Shown in pieces: positions 26,801-35,836 of a stretch of 64,000 nucleotides of DNA. Every line of letters begins with the position of its first letter. The stretch's first letter is position 1. A program made the translations under genes and the position numbers. The notes below the pieces were generated by a model that ran no database searches, was not told where the DNA came from, and worked only from the letters and a program-made list of their open reading frames with translations. The stretch covers positions 186,001 to 250,000 of the forward strand of contig JACKPJ010000001.1 of NCBI GenBank assembly GCA_024233625.1, read 5' to 3'. Origin of the DNA: Deltaproteobacteria bacterium (lineage in GTDB: Bacteria > UBA10199 > DSSB01).

Positions 26801-28198
26801 TTAGCGTCCATGCCCATGAGGGGTTGTAAGCACAAAGTCCGGATAGGCTCTATTACCATGTTCTCCAGCATCGAGACCTTCGATTTCTTCTTCTTCAGTC
26901 ACACGAATACCCATCACGGCCTTGATAATTCCCCAGAAAATAAAGGAACCAATGAAAGTAAAAGCCCCTACGGCAATAACTCCGATGAATTGAGTACCTA
27001 AGAGACCGGCACCACCACCAAAAAACAAACCATCTGTCATATTTGCAGGATCGAAAGACTTCTGTGCAAATAGACCTAAGGAGAGTGTTCCCCAAATTCC
27101 GTTGACCAGATGGACTGAGAAAGCACCCACTGGATCATCCAGTTTGAGTTTATCAAACATAATAATGGAGAAGACAACAAAAACTCCAGCAATAGCCCCA
27201 ATAATGAGAGCTGAGCTCACACTTACCCAGGCACAAGGTGCTGTAATTGCTACCAATCCTGCCAGACAACCATTGAGGATCATGGAAAGATCAGGCTTAC
27301 CTAATACTATCCAAGCAACAGCTGTTGCGCTAATGACACCCGCAGCTGCGGCTGCATTGGTCACCACTGCGATTCTGCCGATTAGCTCTCCATCCGCAGC
27401 CATCGTTGATCCAGGGTTAAAACCAAACCATCCTAACCAAAGAATCAATGCACCTAAGGTCGCTAAGTTTAGACTGTGACCTTGAATCGGGTTAATCTTT
27501 CCGTCTTTGCCGTATTTTCCTTTACGTGGCCCAAGCAAGAGACAACCTGCAAGCGCTGCCCAACCTCCAACGGAGTGCACCACAGTAGAACCTGCAAAGT
27601 CCCAAAATCCTAAGCTGCCTAACCAGCCTCCACCCCAGATCCAGTGACCTGTAACGGGATATAAGAAGGCAACCAATAAGAAACTAAAAACAATAAAAGC
27701 GATAAATTTGATACGTTCTGCTACGACTCCACTGACGATTGTCGCTGCCGTCGCTGCAAAAACGAGCTGGAAGAAAAATTTCACGTAGAGTGGAACACCT
27801 GTCCAGTTAATTGCGCCGTAGGCCCCCGCATAAGCATCGCCGGTAGCAGGAGAATTATCTGCTCCACTTAGCATGAAAAGACCTTCATGACCATAATAGG
27901 GAGTTCCATTTCCAAACATCAAGCCCCAACCAATGACCCAGAAGGAAATTGAGGCAATTGCGAAAACAATAAAATTTTTCGCCAAAATATTTGCGGAGTT
28001 CTTTGACTGACAAAGCCCCGATTCGAGCATGGCAAATCCAGTGTTCATAAAAAACACCATCATTCCAGCCACCATAACCCAGAGTGAATCGACCATCACT
28101 TTGATATCACCAAGCGATGTCTCCCCTGCCCATAGTGCTCGAGGTGCCATCGAGGCCATTAGTAAAAATAATATTAATATCGGTTTCATTCGCCGCAT
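26801..28198 (-). CDS. amt: ammonium transporter Amt
   Basis: About 465 residues with a cleavable signal (residues 1-24, ending near ALWAGET) and about 11 membrane helices. It contains GFAMLESGLCQSKN, the twin-His pore region (DFAGSTVVHSVGGWAAL) and FNPGSTMA of the Amt/MEP family. The start is placed at MRRMKPIL, where GGGAGA lies 6 nt upstream; a TTG at 28222 is less likely. A sigma-54 promoter lies about 140 bp upstream. The order amt then P-II is the reverse of the common glnK-amtB order. Confidence 0.94.
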   Translation of the reverse strand: MRRMKPILILFLLMASMAPRALWAGETSLGDIKVMVDSLWVMVAGMMVFFMNTGFAMLESGLCQSKNSANILAKNFIVFAIASISFWVIGWGLMFGNGTPYYGHEGLFMLSGADNSPATGDAYAGAYGAINWTGVPLYVKFFFQLVFAATAATIVSGVVAERIKFIAFIVFSFLLVAFLYPVTGHWIWGGGWLGSLGFWDFAGSTVVHSVGGWAALAGCLLLGPRKGKYGKDGKINPIQGHSLNLATLGALILWLGWFGFNPGSTMAADGELIGRIAVVTNAAAAAGVISATAVAWIVLGKPDLSMILNGCLAGLVAITAPCAWVSVSSALIIGAIAGVFVVFSIIMFDKLKLDDPVGAFSVHLVNGIWGTLSLGLFAQKSFDPANMTDGLFFGGGAGLLGTQFIGVIAVGAFTFIGSFIFWGIIKAVMGIRVTEEEEIEGLDAGEHGNRAYPDFVLTTPHGHGR

Positions 28199-28335
28199 AA
28201 GGCTTCTCCCTATGTTATTCAATTAATTATTAAACTTTAAGTTAAGGACTATAGCTGAGACTTCTCGGTTTCAATATTTCTATAGAAATATTTTCAAGCA
28301 AAAAAAGTAACAGTTTTAACCACACAATCGCTTAA

Positions 28336-28352
28336 AGCAAATCTCGTACCAA
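28336..28352 (-). promoter_or_regulatory. sigma-54 promoter of the amt-glnB operon
   Basis: The minus strand reads TTGGTACGAGATTTGCT. It has the invariant GG-N10-GC spacing and differs from the consensus YTGGCACGRNNNTTGCW only by T for C. It implies RpoN and an NtrC-type activator, although neither gene is in the window. Confidence 0.7.
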
Positions 28353-28498
28353 GTATATAAATAAATTTACTCTGGTAATTTAGCAAGTTAGCATGATATC
28401 TCTATTATGAGGTTACCAAGATATTGCTCAAAAAATAATCATTTGATCAATTTTTAGGCATTTTTTATTTTAATTTTAAAACACTCAACTATATATAT

Positions 28499-29026
28499 AT
28501 GGCTTCTCACTGGATAATCGACGCGTATAATTTTATTCGCCAATCTCCCTACCTCTCTAACATTGAGGTCCATCAAGAAGAACGCGCCAAAGAAGAATTA
28601 TTTCAATTTCTCAATGATTTTGCAGAAATCACTCAGGAAAAAATTATCGTCGTTTTTGATGCTTACAGTGGCACTCACTCAGAGCCGATCAAAAAAATTA
28701 AGGGTTATCTCAGCATCATCGAATCTCGCGGCTCTTATACAGCTGACGAAGAAATCATCATGCTCGCACAATCTCTTCGAGAAGCCGCCATCGTTATAAG
28801 CAGCGATCGTGAGGTAATGCGTGGGGCTAGCAAAGCGGGAGCTTCTATTTTAAGCAGCTCCGAATTCGAACGAGAGGTCGATAAGATCTTGGATTTATAC
28901 GAAGCTATCTCAGAAGACCCTGATCGCTTCTCAGGACTTCCTCCTAAAAGAACGCAGGTGCCTAAAGAAAAGAAAAAAGCCTATCGATTGCTCAGAAAAT
29001 ACCAGGACCCCAAGTTTTTTCTTTAA
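28499..29026 (+). CDS. NYN-domain (YacP-like) ribonuclease
   Basis: A 175-residue PIN-like nuclease of the DUF901/YacP group. WIIDAYNFI (catalytic Asp), VVFDAYSGTH, TADEEII and VISSDREV supply the four acidic residues of NYN domains. It probably processes or degrades RNA together with RNase G-type enzymes. The C-terminal tail is basic. It has no SD site; TATATATAT runs directly into the ATG. The tRNA-Pro follows 47 bp downstream. Confidence 0.85.
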   Translation: MASHWIIDAYNFIRQSPYLSNIEVHQEERAKEELFQFLNDFAEITQEKIIVVFDAYSGTHSEPIKKIKGYLSIIESRGSYTADEEIIMLAQSLREAAIVISSDREVMRGASKAGASILSSSEFEREVDKILDLYEAISEDPDRFSGLPPKRTQVPKEKKKAYRLLRKYQDPKFFL

Positions 29027-29073
29027 AACTTGAAATAAGAAAGCAAAGTAACGTATTGAGAATTTCAAAACTT

Positions 29074-29147
29074 CGGGGCGTGGCTCAGCCCGGTAGAGCG
29101 TTCCGTTCGGGACGGAAAGGTCGCTGGTTCGAATCCAGTCGCCCCGA
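29074..29147 (+). tRNA. tRNA-Pro (CGG)
   Basis: A cloverleaf with acceptor CGGGGCG/CGCCCCG. The anticodon stem TTCCG/CGGAA encloses the loop TTCGGGA, giving anticodon CGG. The T stem is GCTGG/CCAGT with loop TTCGAAT. The discriminator base is A and CCA is not encoded. Confidence 0.97.
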
Positions 29148-29153
29148 TTTTTT

Positions 29154-29525
29154 TCAAAACTTCTTATAAGTTTCGATTTCTTTAACTTCTTTTAGCAGGT
29201 TTTCTTGGAGATCTTCAGGTATTTCTGGAACAACCCCCTGTTCAAGTTTTCTCACCCAAGCAACTAAACTGTGGATTTTTTCAACACTGGAAATCTTTTT
29301 AAACAAAAATCCCCTGTGACCATGATGAACTAAAACACAGTGGAAGTTCTCACAAACCGCAAAACAATTTTGATAATGCAAATCTGCGCTTTTTTTAAAA
29401 AAACCTTCCTTTAACAGCGATTGATAATACTTGGCGTTTTCTTCAAAGTTAGTAAAAGGTGCTTTTTTGGGATTGTCACGAACACAGGTCCGGCAAATCA
29501 CTATTTTAGGACGAGAAGAACTCAT
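29154..29525 (-). CDS. DUF1636-like cysteine protein
   Basis: A 123-residue protein with the DUF1636 pattern: an N-terminal CRTC pair (VICRTCVRD) and a second pair in NCFAVCENFHCVLV, arranged like a thioredoxin-fold 2Fe-2S ferredoxin. Function is unknown; DUF1636 members are often linked to metal or cobalamin functions. The start codon overlaps the queF stop (ATGA), so the two are translationally coupled. Confidence 0.7.
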   Translation of the reverse strand: MSSSRPKIVICRTCVRDNPKKAPFTNFEENAKYYQSLLKEGFFKKSADLHYQNCFAVCENFHCVLVHHGHRGFLFKKISSVEKIHSLVAWVRKLEQGVVPEIPEDLQENLLKEVKEIETYKKF

Positions 29526-29872
29526 GGATAATTCACTTTGACCTTCGTATGAATACCCCCACGAACATTGAAGTCTGCTAATATTTCCATGCGGCGTGGC
29601 TGAATCGCTGCAACCAAGTCATCCAAAATTTGATTGGTTACGGCTTCATGAAAGGCTCCTTCCTCACGAAAGGACCATAAATAAAGTTTGAGTGATTTTA
29701 ACTCTACACAGAGTTGATCGGGAACATAGCAAATAGTTAAATTTGCAAAGTCAGGTTGTCCTGTTTTAGGACATACACAACTAAATTCCGGACACTCCAT
29801 CTCAATCTCATATTCACGATTGGGTTGAGGGTTGGGAAAAGTCTCTAAATCTTTACTGGGTTGAGTTGACAT
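29522..29872 (-). CDS. queF: NADPH-dependent preQ0 reductase QueF (short type)
   Basis: 116 residues, the short YkvM-like form. CVCPKTGQPDF holds the nucleophilic Cys, ELKSLKLYLWSFREEGAFHE holds the QueF motif with Glu and His, and the conserved NVRGGIHT is near the C-terminus. It reduces 7-cyano-7-deazaguanine to preQ1 in queuosine biosynthesis. I see no preQ1 riboswitch upstream. It overlaps the DUF1636 gene by 4 bp. Confidence 0.95.
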   Translation of the reverse strand: MSTQPSKDLETFPNPQPNREYEIEMECPEFSCVCPKTGQPDFANLTICYVPDQLCVELKSLKLYLWSFREEGAFHEAVTNQILDDLVAAIQPRRMEILADFNVRGGIHTKVKVNYP

Positions 29873-29974
29873 AAGCGCTTAACTGGCAGAACTCATCCGT
29901 TATTGTCAAGTAGCGAATTTTTCAACACTCTCCTTATTGACCTTCTCCTCAAGTCAGACTATAGACCTGTAATA

Positions 29975-32638
29975 ATGACAGCCCTCTCTAAAATATATAA
30001 ACACCCCAAGGCTCCCGCTTGGCAAATCTCTGCGCAGGCTTTTAATCAACTTTTGCAAGAAGTCGAAAAACCAGCGCGCTATTTGGGAAACGAAGTCAAT
30101 AGCATCCATAAAAATCCTGAAGAAATTCAACTCAATGTCGCATTAGCATTTCCGGATGCTTACGAAATAGGCGAAAGTCATGTTGGACTCAAAATTCTCT
30201 ACAAAATTCTCAACGAGCAAAAACATCTCTGGGCACAACGCGTCTATGCTCCACTGCCCGACATGGAAGCAGCATTGATGCAACACAAAGTACCGCTTTT
30301 TTCGTTAGAAAATCACATGCCACTCAAGCATTTTGATTTGATCGGCATCACTTTACCTTATGAACTCGTGTACACCAACATTTTAACGATCTTAGACCGT
30401 GGTGAGATTCCTGTTTGGCAAAAAGATCGCCGTAAAGAAGATCCTATTATATTAGGAGGAGGCAATAGCGCTTTTAACCCGGAGCCCGTCGCCGAATTCT
30501 TTGACGCCATTGTTGTCGGCGATGGAGAAGAGCTCATTTTGCCAATTGCGGAAAAAGTTTTGCATTATCGCCAGTCAGATCAAAGCCGGGATCAACTACT
30601 CCAAGAGCTAGCTCAACTTGAAGGTGTCTATGTCCCTTCACTTTTTGAAATAAAGTACTTTTCTGACGGTAAAATCGAAAAAATTATTCCCAAATTAGAA
30701 AACTACTCGGGGGTTAAAAAGGCCACTGTCGCTAATTTGGATCAAGCTGCCTATCCACTGGCTCCAATTGTTCCTAATATTAACGTCATTCACGATCGCA
30801 TCGGCGTTGAAGTACAGCGCGGCTGTGTTCGTGGTTGCCGCTTTTGTCAGGCAGGTTATATTTACCGTCCCGAACGTCAGCGCTCCCCTGATACTGTCAA
30901 AAATATTATCTCGCAATCTCTCCAAAACACGGGCTTAGAAGAGGTTTCTCTGTTATCGCTCTCAGTAGGAGATTATGAGCCGATCAGTCCTTTGCTCAAT
31001 GACTTATTTGACGAGTACGAAAAAGACTGTGTGGCAATCTCTTTGCCAGCAACCCGTACCGAGACTCTCACACCCGAAGTCATTCAACAAATCAAGCGTG
31101 TTCGCAAGACAGGTTTCACAATTGCCCCTGAAGCCGGCACACCTCGCATGCGACGAATCATTAATAAAGGCAACGAACGCAGTGACCTGATGCAAACGGT
31201 TGAAAATGTCTTTAAAGAAGGCTGGCGCTTAATCAAGTTTTATTACATGTGCGGGCTTCCTCTCGAAAACGAAGAAGATCTATTGGGCATTGCTGAGGAA
31301 GCCAAAATGGCTCTGGCCATCGGTAAAAAATATACGCATGCTCCACAAATCAATGTCAGCGTCTCTTCTTTTGTTCCCAAACCCTTTACCCCTTTTCAAT
31401 GGGAACCCCAACCCTCCATCGAGGAAATCTCCGAAAAACATCGGATGCTCGCCAGAGCTTTAAAGCAAAAGGGTTTGCAATTTAAATATCATGGTGTAGA
31501 GATGAGTTACCTGGAAGGTGTTTTTAGCCGAGGTGACCGGCGACTCAGCCAAACACTTTGGCAAGCCTATCAACTCGGGTCTCGCTTCGATGAATGGCAG
31601 GAACACCTCAAGTTTGATCTATGGGAAGAAGCTTTTAAACAAACGGGCATCGATCCGGACTTTTATGTCACCCGGCAACGAGACAAGGAAGAAATTCTTC
31701 CCTGGGATCATCTGTTTGTACAAATGAAAAAGGATTTTCTTTGGAAAGAGTGGGAAGCAGCCCGCGAAATTGCATTCATCGAAGATTGTTCAACCGGAAA
31801 ATGCACTTATTGTGGAGTCTGTGATTTTCACGAAATAAAAAACATTAATTATCAATACTCAAGAGAAGACAAGACAGTTGAAGCACATTCTACCCGCAGA
31901 CGTCCTCTCAAAGAAGAAAAGAAGCAAAGTTTAGGCCAGTCAGCCGATTTGATGAGCGAAAAAACACTGGCTAAAAGAGATTTAAAACCCATTATTAAAA
32001 TTAGAGCGCGATATTCAAAAATAGGAGAAGCGGCATATATTGGTCATCTCGATTTGATGCAATTGTTAAGACGGGCCATCGCGCGAGCGAAGATTCCTGT
32101 TGGGTTTTCACAAGGTTTTAATCCCCATGTGCGTATGAGCATGGGACCTGCTCAATCTTTAGGCATGGAAAGTATTGCGGAGTTCGTCGATTTAGAACTC
32201 ACTCAAATGATCGATGCTGAAGATTTTCGGGAGAGAATGAACCGGGTGTTAGCTCAGGGAATTCAAATTTTAGAGGCGTGGGTCATTGATTTAAAAACTC
32301 CCTCAATTAACCAAAGCATAGCCGAAACTTGCTATGACATCGAGCTGTCTCAAGAAGAGTTTTTAAACGGTCACCCCGATCTGAAAGATCAAGTGCTCGC
32401 GTTTTTAAAAAGCCAAGAGCTCAAACTGACTCGATATCACCCCAAAAAAAATCGGGTGTTAGATATTCGACCCCTTGTCAAAGAGCTGGAAGCTTTACCG
32501 CCCAATCGACTCAGACTGGTCACAAAGTACCAGGATGGTCAGGCAAATGTTCGTCCGTCAGAAGTCTTGGACATGTTATTTCAACAAATCAAGACTCCCA
32601 ACAATCGTATTCGAAAAGTAGAAGCCAGGTTTAGTTAA
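29975..32638 (+). CDS. TIGR03960-type radical SAM protein with DUF2344 domain
   Basis: About 888 residues. The N-terminal part has a B12-binding-like fold. The radical SAM core carries CVRGCRFC (C-x3-C-x2-C for the 4Fe-4S cluster), followed by GNERSDL and a C-terminal C-x4-C-x2-C segment (CSTGKCTYCGVC). The last 230 residues match the DUF2344/TIGR03936 domain (RYSKIGEAAYIGHLDLMQLL). The chemistry is unknown; the family is usually linked to RNase G and tRNA or rRNA genes. The ATG at 29975 is chosen; the open frame extends to a TTG at 29903. It is followed by rng after 49 bp. Confidence 0.9.
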   Translation: MTALSKIYKHPKAPAWQISAQAFNQLLQEVEKPARYLGNEVNSIHKNPEEIQLNVALAFPDAYEIGESHVGLKILYKILNEQKHLWAQRVYAPLPDMEAALMQHKVPLFSLENHMPLKHFDLIGITLPYELVYTNILTILDRGEIPVWQKDRRKEDPIILGGGNSAFNPEPVAEFFDAIVVGDGEELILPIAEKVLHYRQSDQSRDQLLQELAQLEGVYVPSLFEIKYFSDGKIEKIIPKLENYSGVKKATVANLDQAAYPLAPIVPNINVIHDRIGVEVQRGCVRGCRFCQAGYIYRPERQRSPDTVKNIISQSLQNTGLEEVSLLSLSVGDYEPISPLLNDLFDEYEKDCVAISLPATRTETLTPEVIQQIKRVRKTGFTIAPEAGTPRMRRIINKGNERSDLMQTVENVFKEGWRLIKFYYMCGLPLENEEDLLGIAEEAKMALAIGKKYTHAPQINVSVSSFVPKPFTPFQWEPQPSIEEISEKHRMLARALKQKGLQFKYHGVEMSYLEGVFSRGDRRLSQTLWQAYQLGSRFDEWQEHLKFDLWEEAFKQTGIDPDFYVTRQRDKEEILPWDHLFVQMKKDFLWKEWEAAREIAFIEDCSTGKCTYCGVCDFHEIKNINYQYSREDKTVEAHSTRRRPLKEEKKQSLGQSADLMSEKTLAKRDLKPIIKIRARYSKIGEAAYIGHLDLMQLLRRAIARAKIPVGFSQGFNPHVRMSMGPAQSLGMESIAEFVDLELTQMIDAEDFRERMNRVLAQGIQILEAWVIDLKTPSINQSIAETCYDIELSQEEFLNGHPDLKDQVLAFLKSQELKLTRYHPKKNRVLDIRPLVKELEALPPNRLRLVTKYQDGQANVRPSEVLDMLFQQIKTPNNRIRKVEARFS

Positions 32639-32687
32639 AAGTCACTTTTTCCGTTTTCCTATTTAAGTCGAGCTCAGAGGAAAAACT

Positions 32688-34190
32688 ATGAAAGAACTCG
32701 TTGTCAACGTAAATGCAAAAGAAAAACGTGTGGCCTACTTACAAGACGGTGTTGTCAAAGAAATCTACTACGAACGTGCCAGTGAAGTCGATTATACCGG
32801 CAATATCTATAAAGGGAAGGTGCAACGCGTCTTACCCGGAATGCAAGCCGCCTTCGTCGAAATTGGTCTAGAAAAGGCTTCTTTTCTCTATGTCAGTGAT
32901 GTCCGCGATGAGTTAGGCGGAGATTTTGAAGAGGATTCCGATGACGGAGAAGAAAACAAGAACAGCAAGTCATGGAAAGAAGCTCAACAAATCCAAAACT
33001 TACTCAAACCTGGCCAAGAAGTCATGGTACAGATCGCCCGTGGCCCCATCGGAACCAAAGGAGCTCGGGTCACCAGCAATATTAGTCTAGCCGGCCGCTC
33101 GGTCGTTTATATGCCCACCTGGAATAAAGTGGGAATTTCACGAAGAATTTCTAATGATAGCGAACGTCGCCGCTTAAAAGCCATTGTCAAAAAATATCAA
33201 CCCGAATATGGCGGAATTATTCTTCGCACAGCAGCCGAATCTCTCAGCGAAGAACAGGTCAAAACGGACATTGAGTACCTTGTCAAAACCTGGCAAGATA
33301 CTTTGGAAAAATATAAAACGACTCGTGGACCGACTCTCATCCAACCGGAACTCGACGTGGTTCTTAAATTAATTCGAGATACTTTTAGTAATGATATCGA
33401 AAAAATTCTCATTGATGACAAAGAAGAATACGATAATATACTCAGCTTTATTCAACTCTACATGCCGAAGCTTCAAGATAAAGTTCATTTTTATCGAGGA
33501 AAAGAACCTCTCTTTGACCACTATGGCATCGAGTCAGAAATCAATCGCGCCTTGGGCAGCAAAGTATGGCTAAAAAGTGGGGGCTATCTCATTATTGATC
33601 AAACGGAAGCTTTAACCACTATTGATGTCAATACAGGAAAATTCGTAGGACGTTCCAATTTAGAAGATACAATTCTTAAAACCAACCTTGAAGCCGCCAA
33701 GGAAATTGGCTATCAATTAAGAATTCGCAATTTAGGTGGAATCATTATTCTGGATTTCATCGATATGGAAAAGCGTTCTTCGCGCGACAAAGTTTATGCC
33801 AGCCTGCGCGAAGTTCTTCAACAAGACCGCGCAAAAACCACCTTAAGCCGCATCACCGAATTAGGTTTGGTCGAAATGACTCGAAAACGTACCAACGAAA
33901 GTCTCGCGAGGGTCCTTTGTGAAGATTGCGAATTCTGTGATGGCCGCGGTTATCACAAAAGTCGAAAAACCATTTGCTACGAAATTTTCAGAAAAGTCTT
34001 AAAAGAAAGCCAAGATGTGGAAGGAAGGCGCGTCGAAATTTGGGCACACCCCATGGTTTGCGATTTACTCAATGGAGACGAACAAAACAGCTTGGTCGAA
34101 TTAGAGAAAAAGATTCTAAAGAAAATCGTTCTCAAAGCTGATGACAGCCTGAACATCGAACATTATGATATTCGAATTGAGGAAAATTGA
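32688..34190 (+). CDS. rng: ribonuclease G (RNase E/G family)
   Basis: 500 residues. An S1-type RNA-binding domain lies near residues 35-125 (GNIYKGKVQRVLPGMQAAFVEIG). The catalytic DNase I-like domain has Asp in TIDVNTGKF and in ILDFIDMEKR. The zinc-link segment is CEDCEFCDGRG. There is no long C-terminal degradosome tail, so RNase G is favoured over RNase E. It matures rRNA and decays mRNA. AGAGGA precedes the ATG. The ThyX gene starts at the base after its stop codon. Confidence 0.93.
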   Translation: MKELVVNVNAKEKRVAYLQDGVVKEIYYERASEVDYTGNIYKGKVQRVLPGMQAAFVEIGLEKASFLYVSDVRDELGGDFEEDSDDGEENKNSKSWKEAQQIQNLLKPGQEVMVQIARGPIGTKGARVTSNISLAGRSVVYMPTWNKVGISRRISNDSERRRLKAIVKKYQPEYGGIILRTAAESLSEEQVKTDIEYLVKTWQDTLEKYKTTRGPTLIQPELDVVLKLIRDTFSNDIEKILIDDKEEYDNILSFIQLYMPKLQDKVHFYRGKEPLFDHYGIESEINRALGSKVWLKSGGYLIIDQTEALTTIDVNTGKFVGRSNLEDTILKTNLEAAKEIGYQLRIRNLGGIIILDFIDMEKRSSRDKVYASLREVLQQDRAKTTLSRITELGLVEMTRKRTNESLARVLCEDCEFCDGRGYHKSRKTICYEIFRKVLKESQDVEGRRVEIWAHPMVCDLLNGDEQNSLVELEKKILKKIVLKADDSLNIEHYDIRIEEN

Positions 34191-35741
34191 TTGCAAAAAA
34201 ATCCTATCGTCAAACTAGAAGCCGTTATTCAAGATCCTTATGATCTTGCAGTCGCTACTGCACGAACTTGCTATTCAGCCAAGGGAATTATTCGTGTGCC
34301 AGACCTTCATAAAAGTGATCGCAGCCTGGCTTTGCGCGATAAGATCTCTCAAAGCACGCGCGAGGCTGGTCATCTCACGACACGACAGCATGCTCATTTT
34401 GTCTTCTCTTTAGATCAAGTCTCCAGGCAGTTTCTATGGTCGTTTTTGCATTCTCATCCCTTTTACAATAGCGAGCAAGTTTCGCAGCGCTACGTCAAGG
34501 TGGAACCCGGCCGCTACACTGTTCCCCCTATGCCTGAAAATGCGGAAAAACTTTTTCATGAGATCGTGACAGAACAAATCAGTGATTATCATCAACTCAT
34601 CGAAAGTTTATTGCCTAAAATTCGCCAAGAGTATTATGAGATTTTTCCTATTCGCAAAAAGTGGGAGGAAAAATACGAAAAAACTGTCTTAAAAAAAGCC
34701 TACGAAGTCGCGCGCTACGCCCTGCCCGTCGCCATTCATGCTTATCTTTACCATACAATTAGCGCGCTGACTTTAATGCGTTATCACCGTTTAATGGATT
34801 ACTTTGATACTCCTTGGGAACAACGTCAAGTTGTCCAGCAGATGGTCGACTGCGTACTGCAACATGACCCTGATTTTGCTCGTGAACTCAATGACCCTAT
34901 TGCGATTGAACAAAGCCCTGAATATCAACTGCTCCAAAAACATTTTGAGCAAAAGCATCTTAGTCAGGAGTTCATTACTGAATTTGATCAATCTTTAGCT
35001 GGAAAAAAATCGCGGTTGATCGATTATAAAATCAACGCGCCGCAAACTTTGGCCCAAGCCGTACGTTCCACTCTCGGCTTACCCAAAAGTGCCTTGTCAG
35101 ATACAGATGCCTTGGCAAGACTTTTAGACCCGGCTCAAAACCCCAGTCTGGGAGATACACTCAATATCAATAGTCTTTCCAAACTGAACCGCTGTTTATT
35201 TCATGCACATTACACTTTTCGCAAAAAAATCAGTCACACGGCAGATTCACAAGACCAGCGTCACCGCATGGTACCAGCATCTCGCCCGATTTTAGAGTCT
35301 CAATTCACCGGAAAACCCGACTTTATTACCCCCAAAATTGTTGAGGAACACGCGCAAGCTCAAGAGCTCTATCTTAGTTCGATGAAAAAGACCTTTGCGG
35401 GCATTGAGAAATTATTCGAGATGGGGGTTTCTCAAGAATCCGCACTTTATCTCTTGCCCAATGCCTTTCCTATCCGTTTTGAAGAGTCCGGCGATCTGCT
35501 CAATCTTCATCATAAATGGCATGCGCGAGCTTGCTATACTGCACAAGAAGAAATTTTTTATGCAACGGTGGATGAACTCCAAGAAGTCTCGAAAGTACAC
35601 CCACAAATTACTGAACATATCTTGGCTCCCTGCTATATTCGAAAACGTGCGGGCATTAAACCCATCTGCCCCGAAGGCGACCGTTTTTGCGGCGTCAAAG
35701 TCTGGCAGCAAGATATTGCTGAGTATAAGAGAGTGATTTAA
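34191..35741 (+). CDS. two-domain ThyX-like FAD thymidylate synthase
   Basis: 516 residues, about twice the length of a typical ThyX. The first half has HLTTRQHAHFVFSLDQVSRQ and NSEQVSQRY, close to the ThyX NEQSxRY signature but without the RHR triplet. The second half has R357-H358-R359 followed by PASRP, matching RHRxxxxSRP. The catalytic features therefore appear divided between two ThyX repeats in one chain. ThyX makes dTMP with FAD and methylenetetrahydrofolate. It starts with TTG directly after the rng stop, with GAGGA 7 nt upstream. Confidence 0.8.
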   Translation: MQKNPIVKLEAVIQDPYDLAVATARTCYSAKGIIRVPDLHKSDRSLALRDKISQSTREAGHLTTRQHAHFVFSLDQVSRQFLWSFLHSHPFYNSEQVSQRYVKVEPGRYTVPPMPENAEKLFHEIVTEQISDYHQLIESLLPKIRQEYYEIFPIRKKWEEKYEKTVLKKAYEVARYALPVAIHAYLYHTISALTLMRYHRLMDYFDTPWEQRQVVQQMVDCVLQHDPDFARELNDPIAIEQSPEYQLLQKHFEQKHLSQEFITEFDQSLAGKKSRLIDYKINAPQTLAQAVRSTLGLPKSALSDTDALARLLDPAQNPSLGDTLNINSLSKLNRCLFHAHYTFRKKISHTADSQDQRHRMVPASRPILESQFTGKPDFITPKIVEEHAQAQELYLSSMKKTFAGIEKLFEMGVSQESALYLLPNAFPIRFEESGDLLNLHHKWHARACYTAQEEIFYATVDELQEVSKVHPQITEHILAPCYIRKRAGIKPICPEGDRFCGVKVWQQDIAEYKRVI

Positions 35742-35787
35742 TTTTACCTAAATCTTAAGAGTTTGAAACATTCAATTATTATACTTG

Positions 35788-35820
35788 ATAAACATCATGC
35801 TTGACAAACATCATGTTTAT
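35788..35820. promoter_or_regulatory. AAACATCATG operator repeats before the ATPase gene
   Basis: AAACATCATG occurs twice in direct orientation (35790 and 35806). The second copy forms the palindrome AAACAT-C-ATGTTT, and the first pairs with CATGTTTAT. A TTGACA lies between them. It is a plausible autoregulatory operator. Confidence 0.5.
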
Positions 35821-35836
35821 GAAGCATCATATATAA

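Noticed and set aside
29873..29974. preQ1 riboswitch upstream of queF
   Set aside because: The short upstream sequence shows no aptamer-like hairpin and tail.
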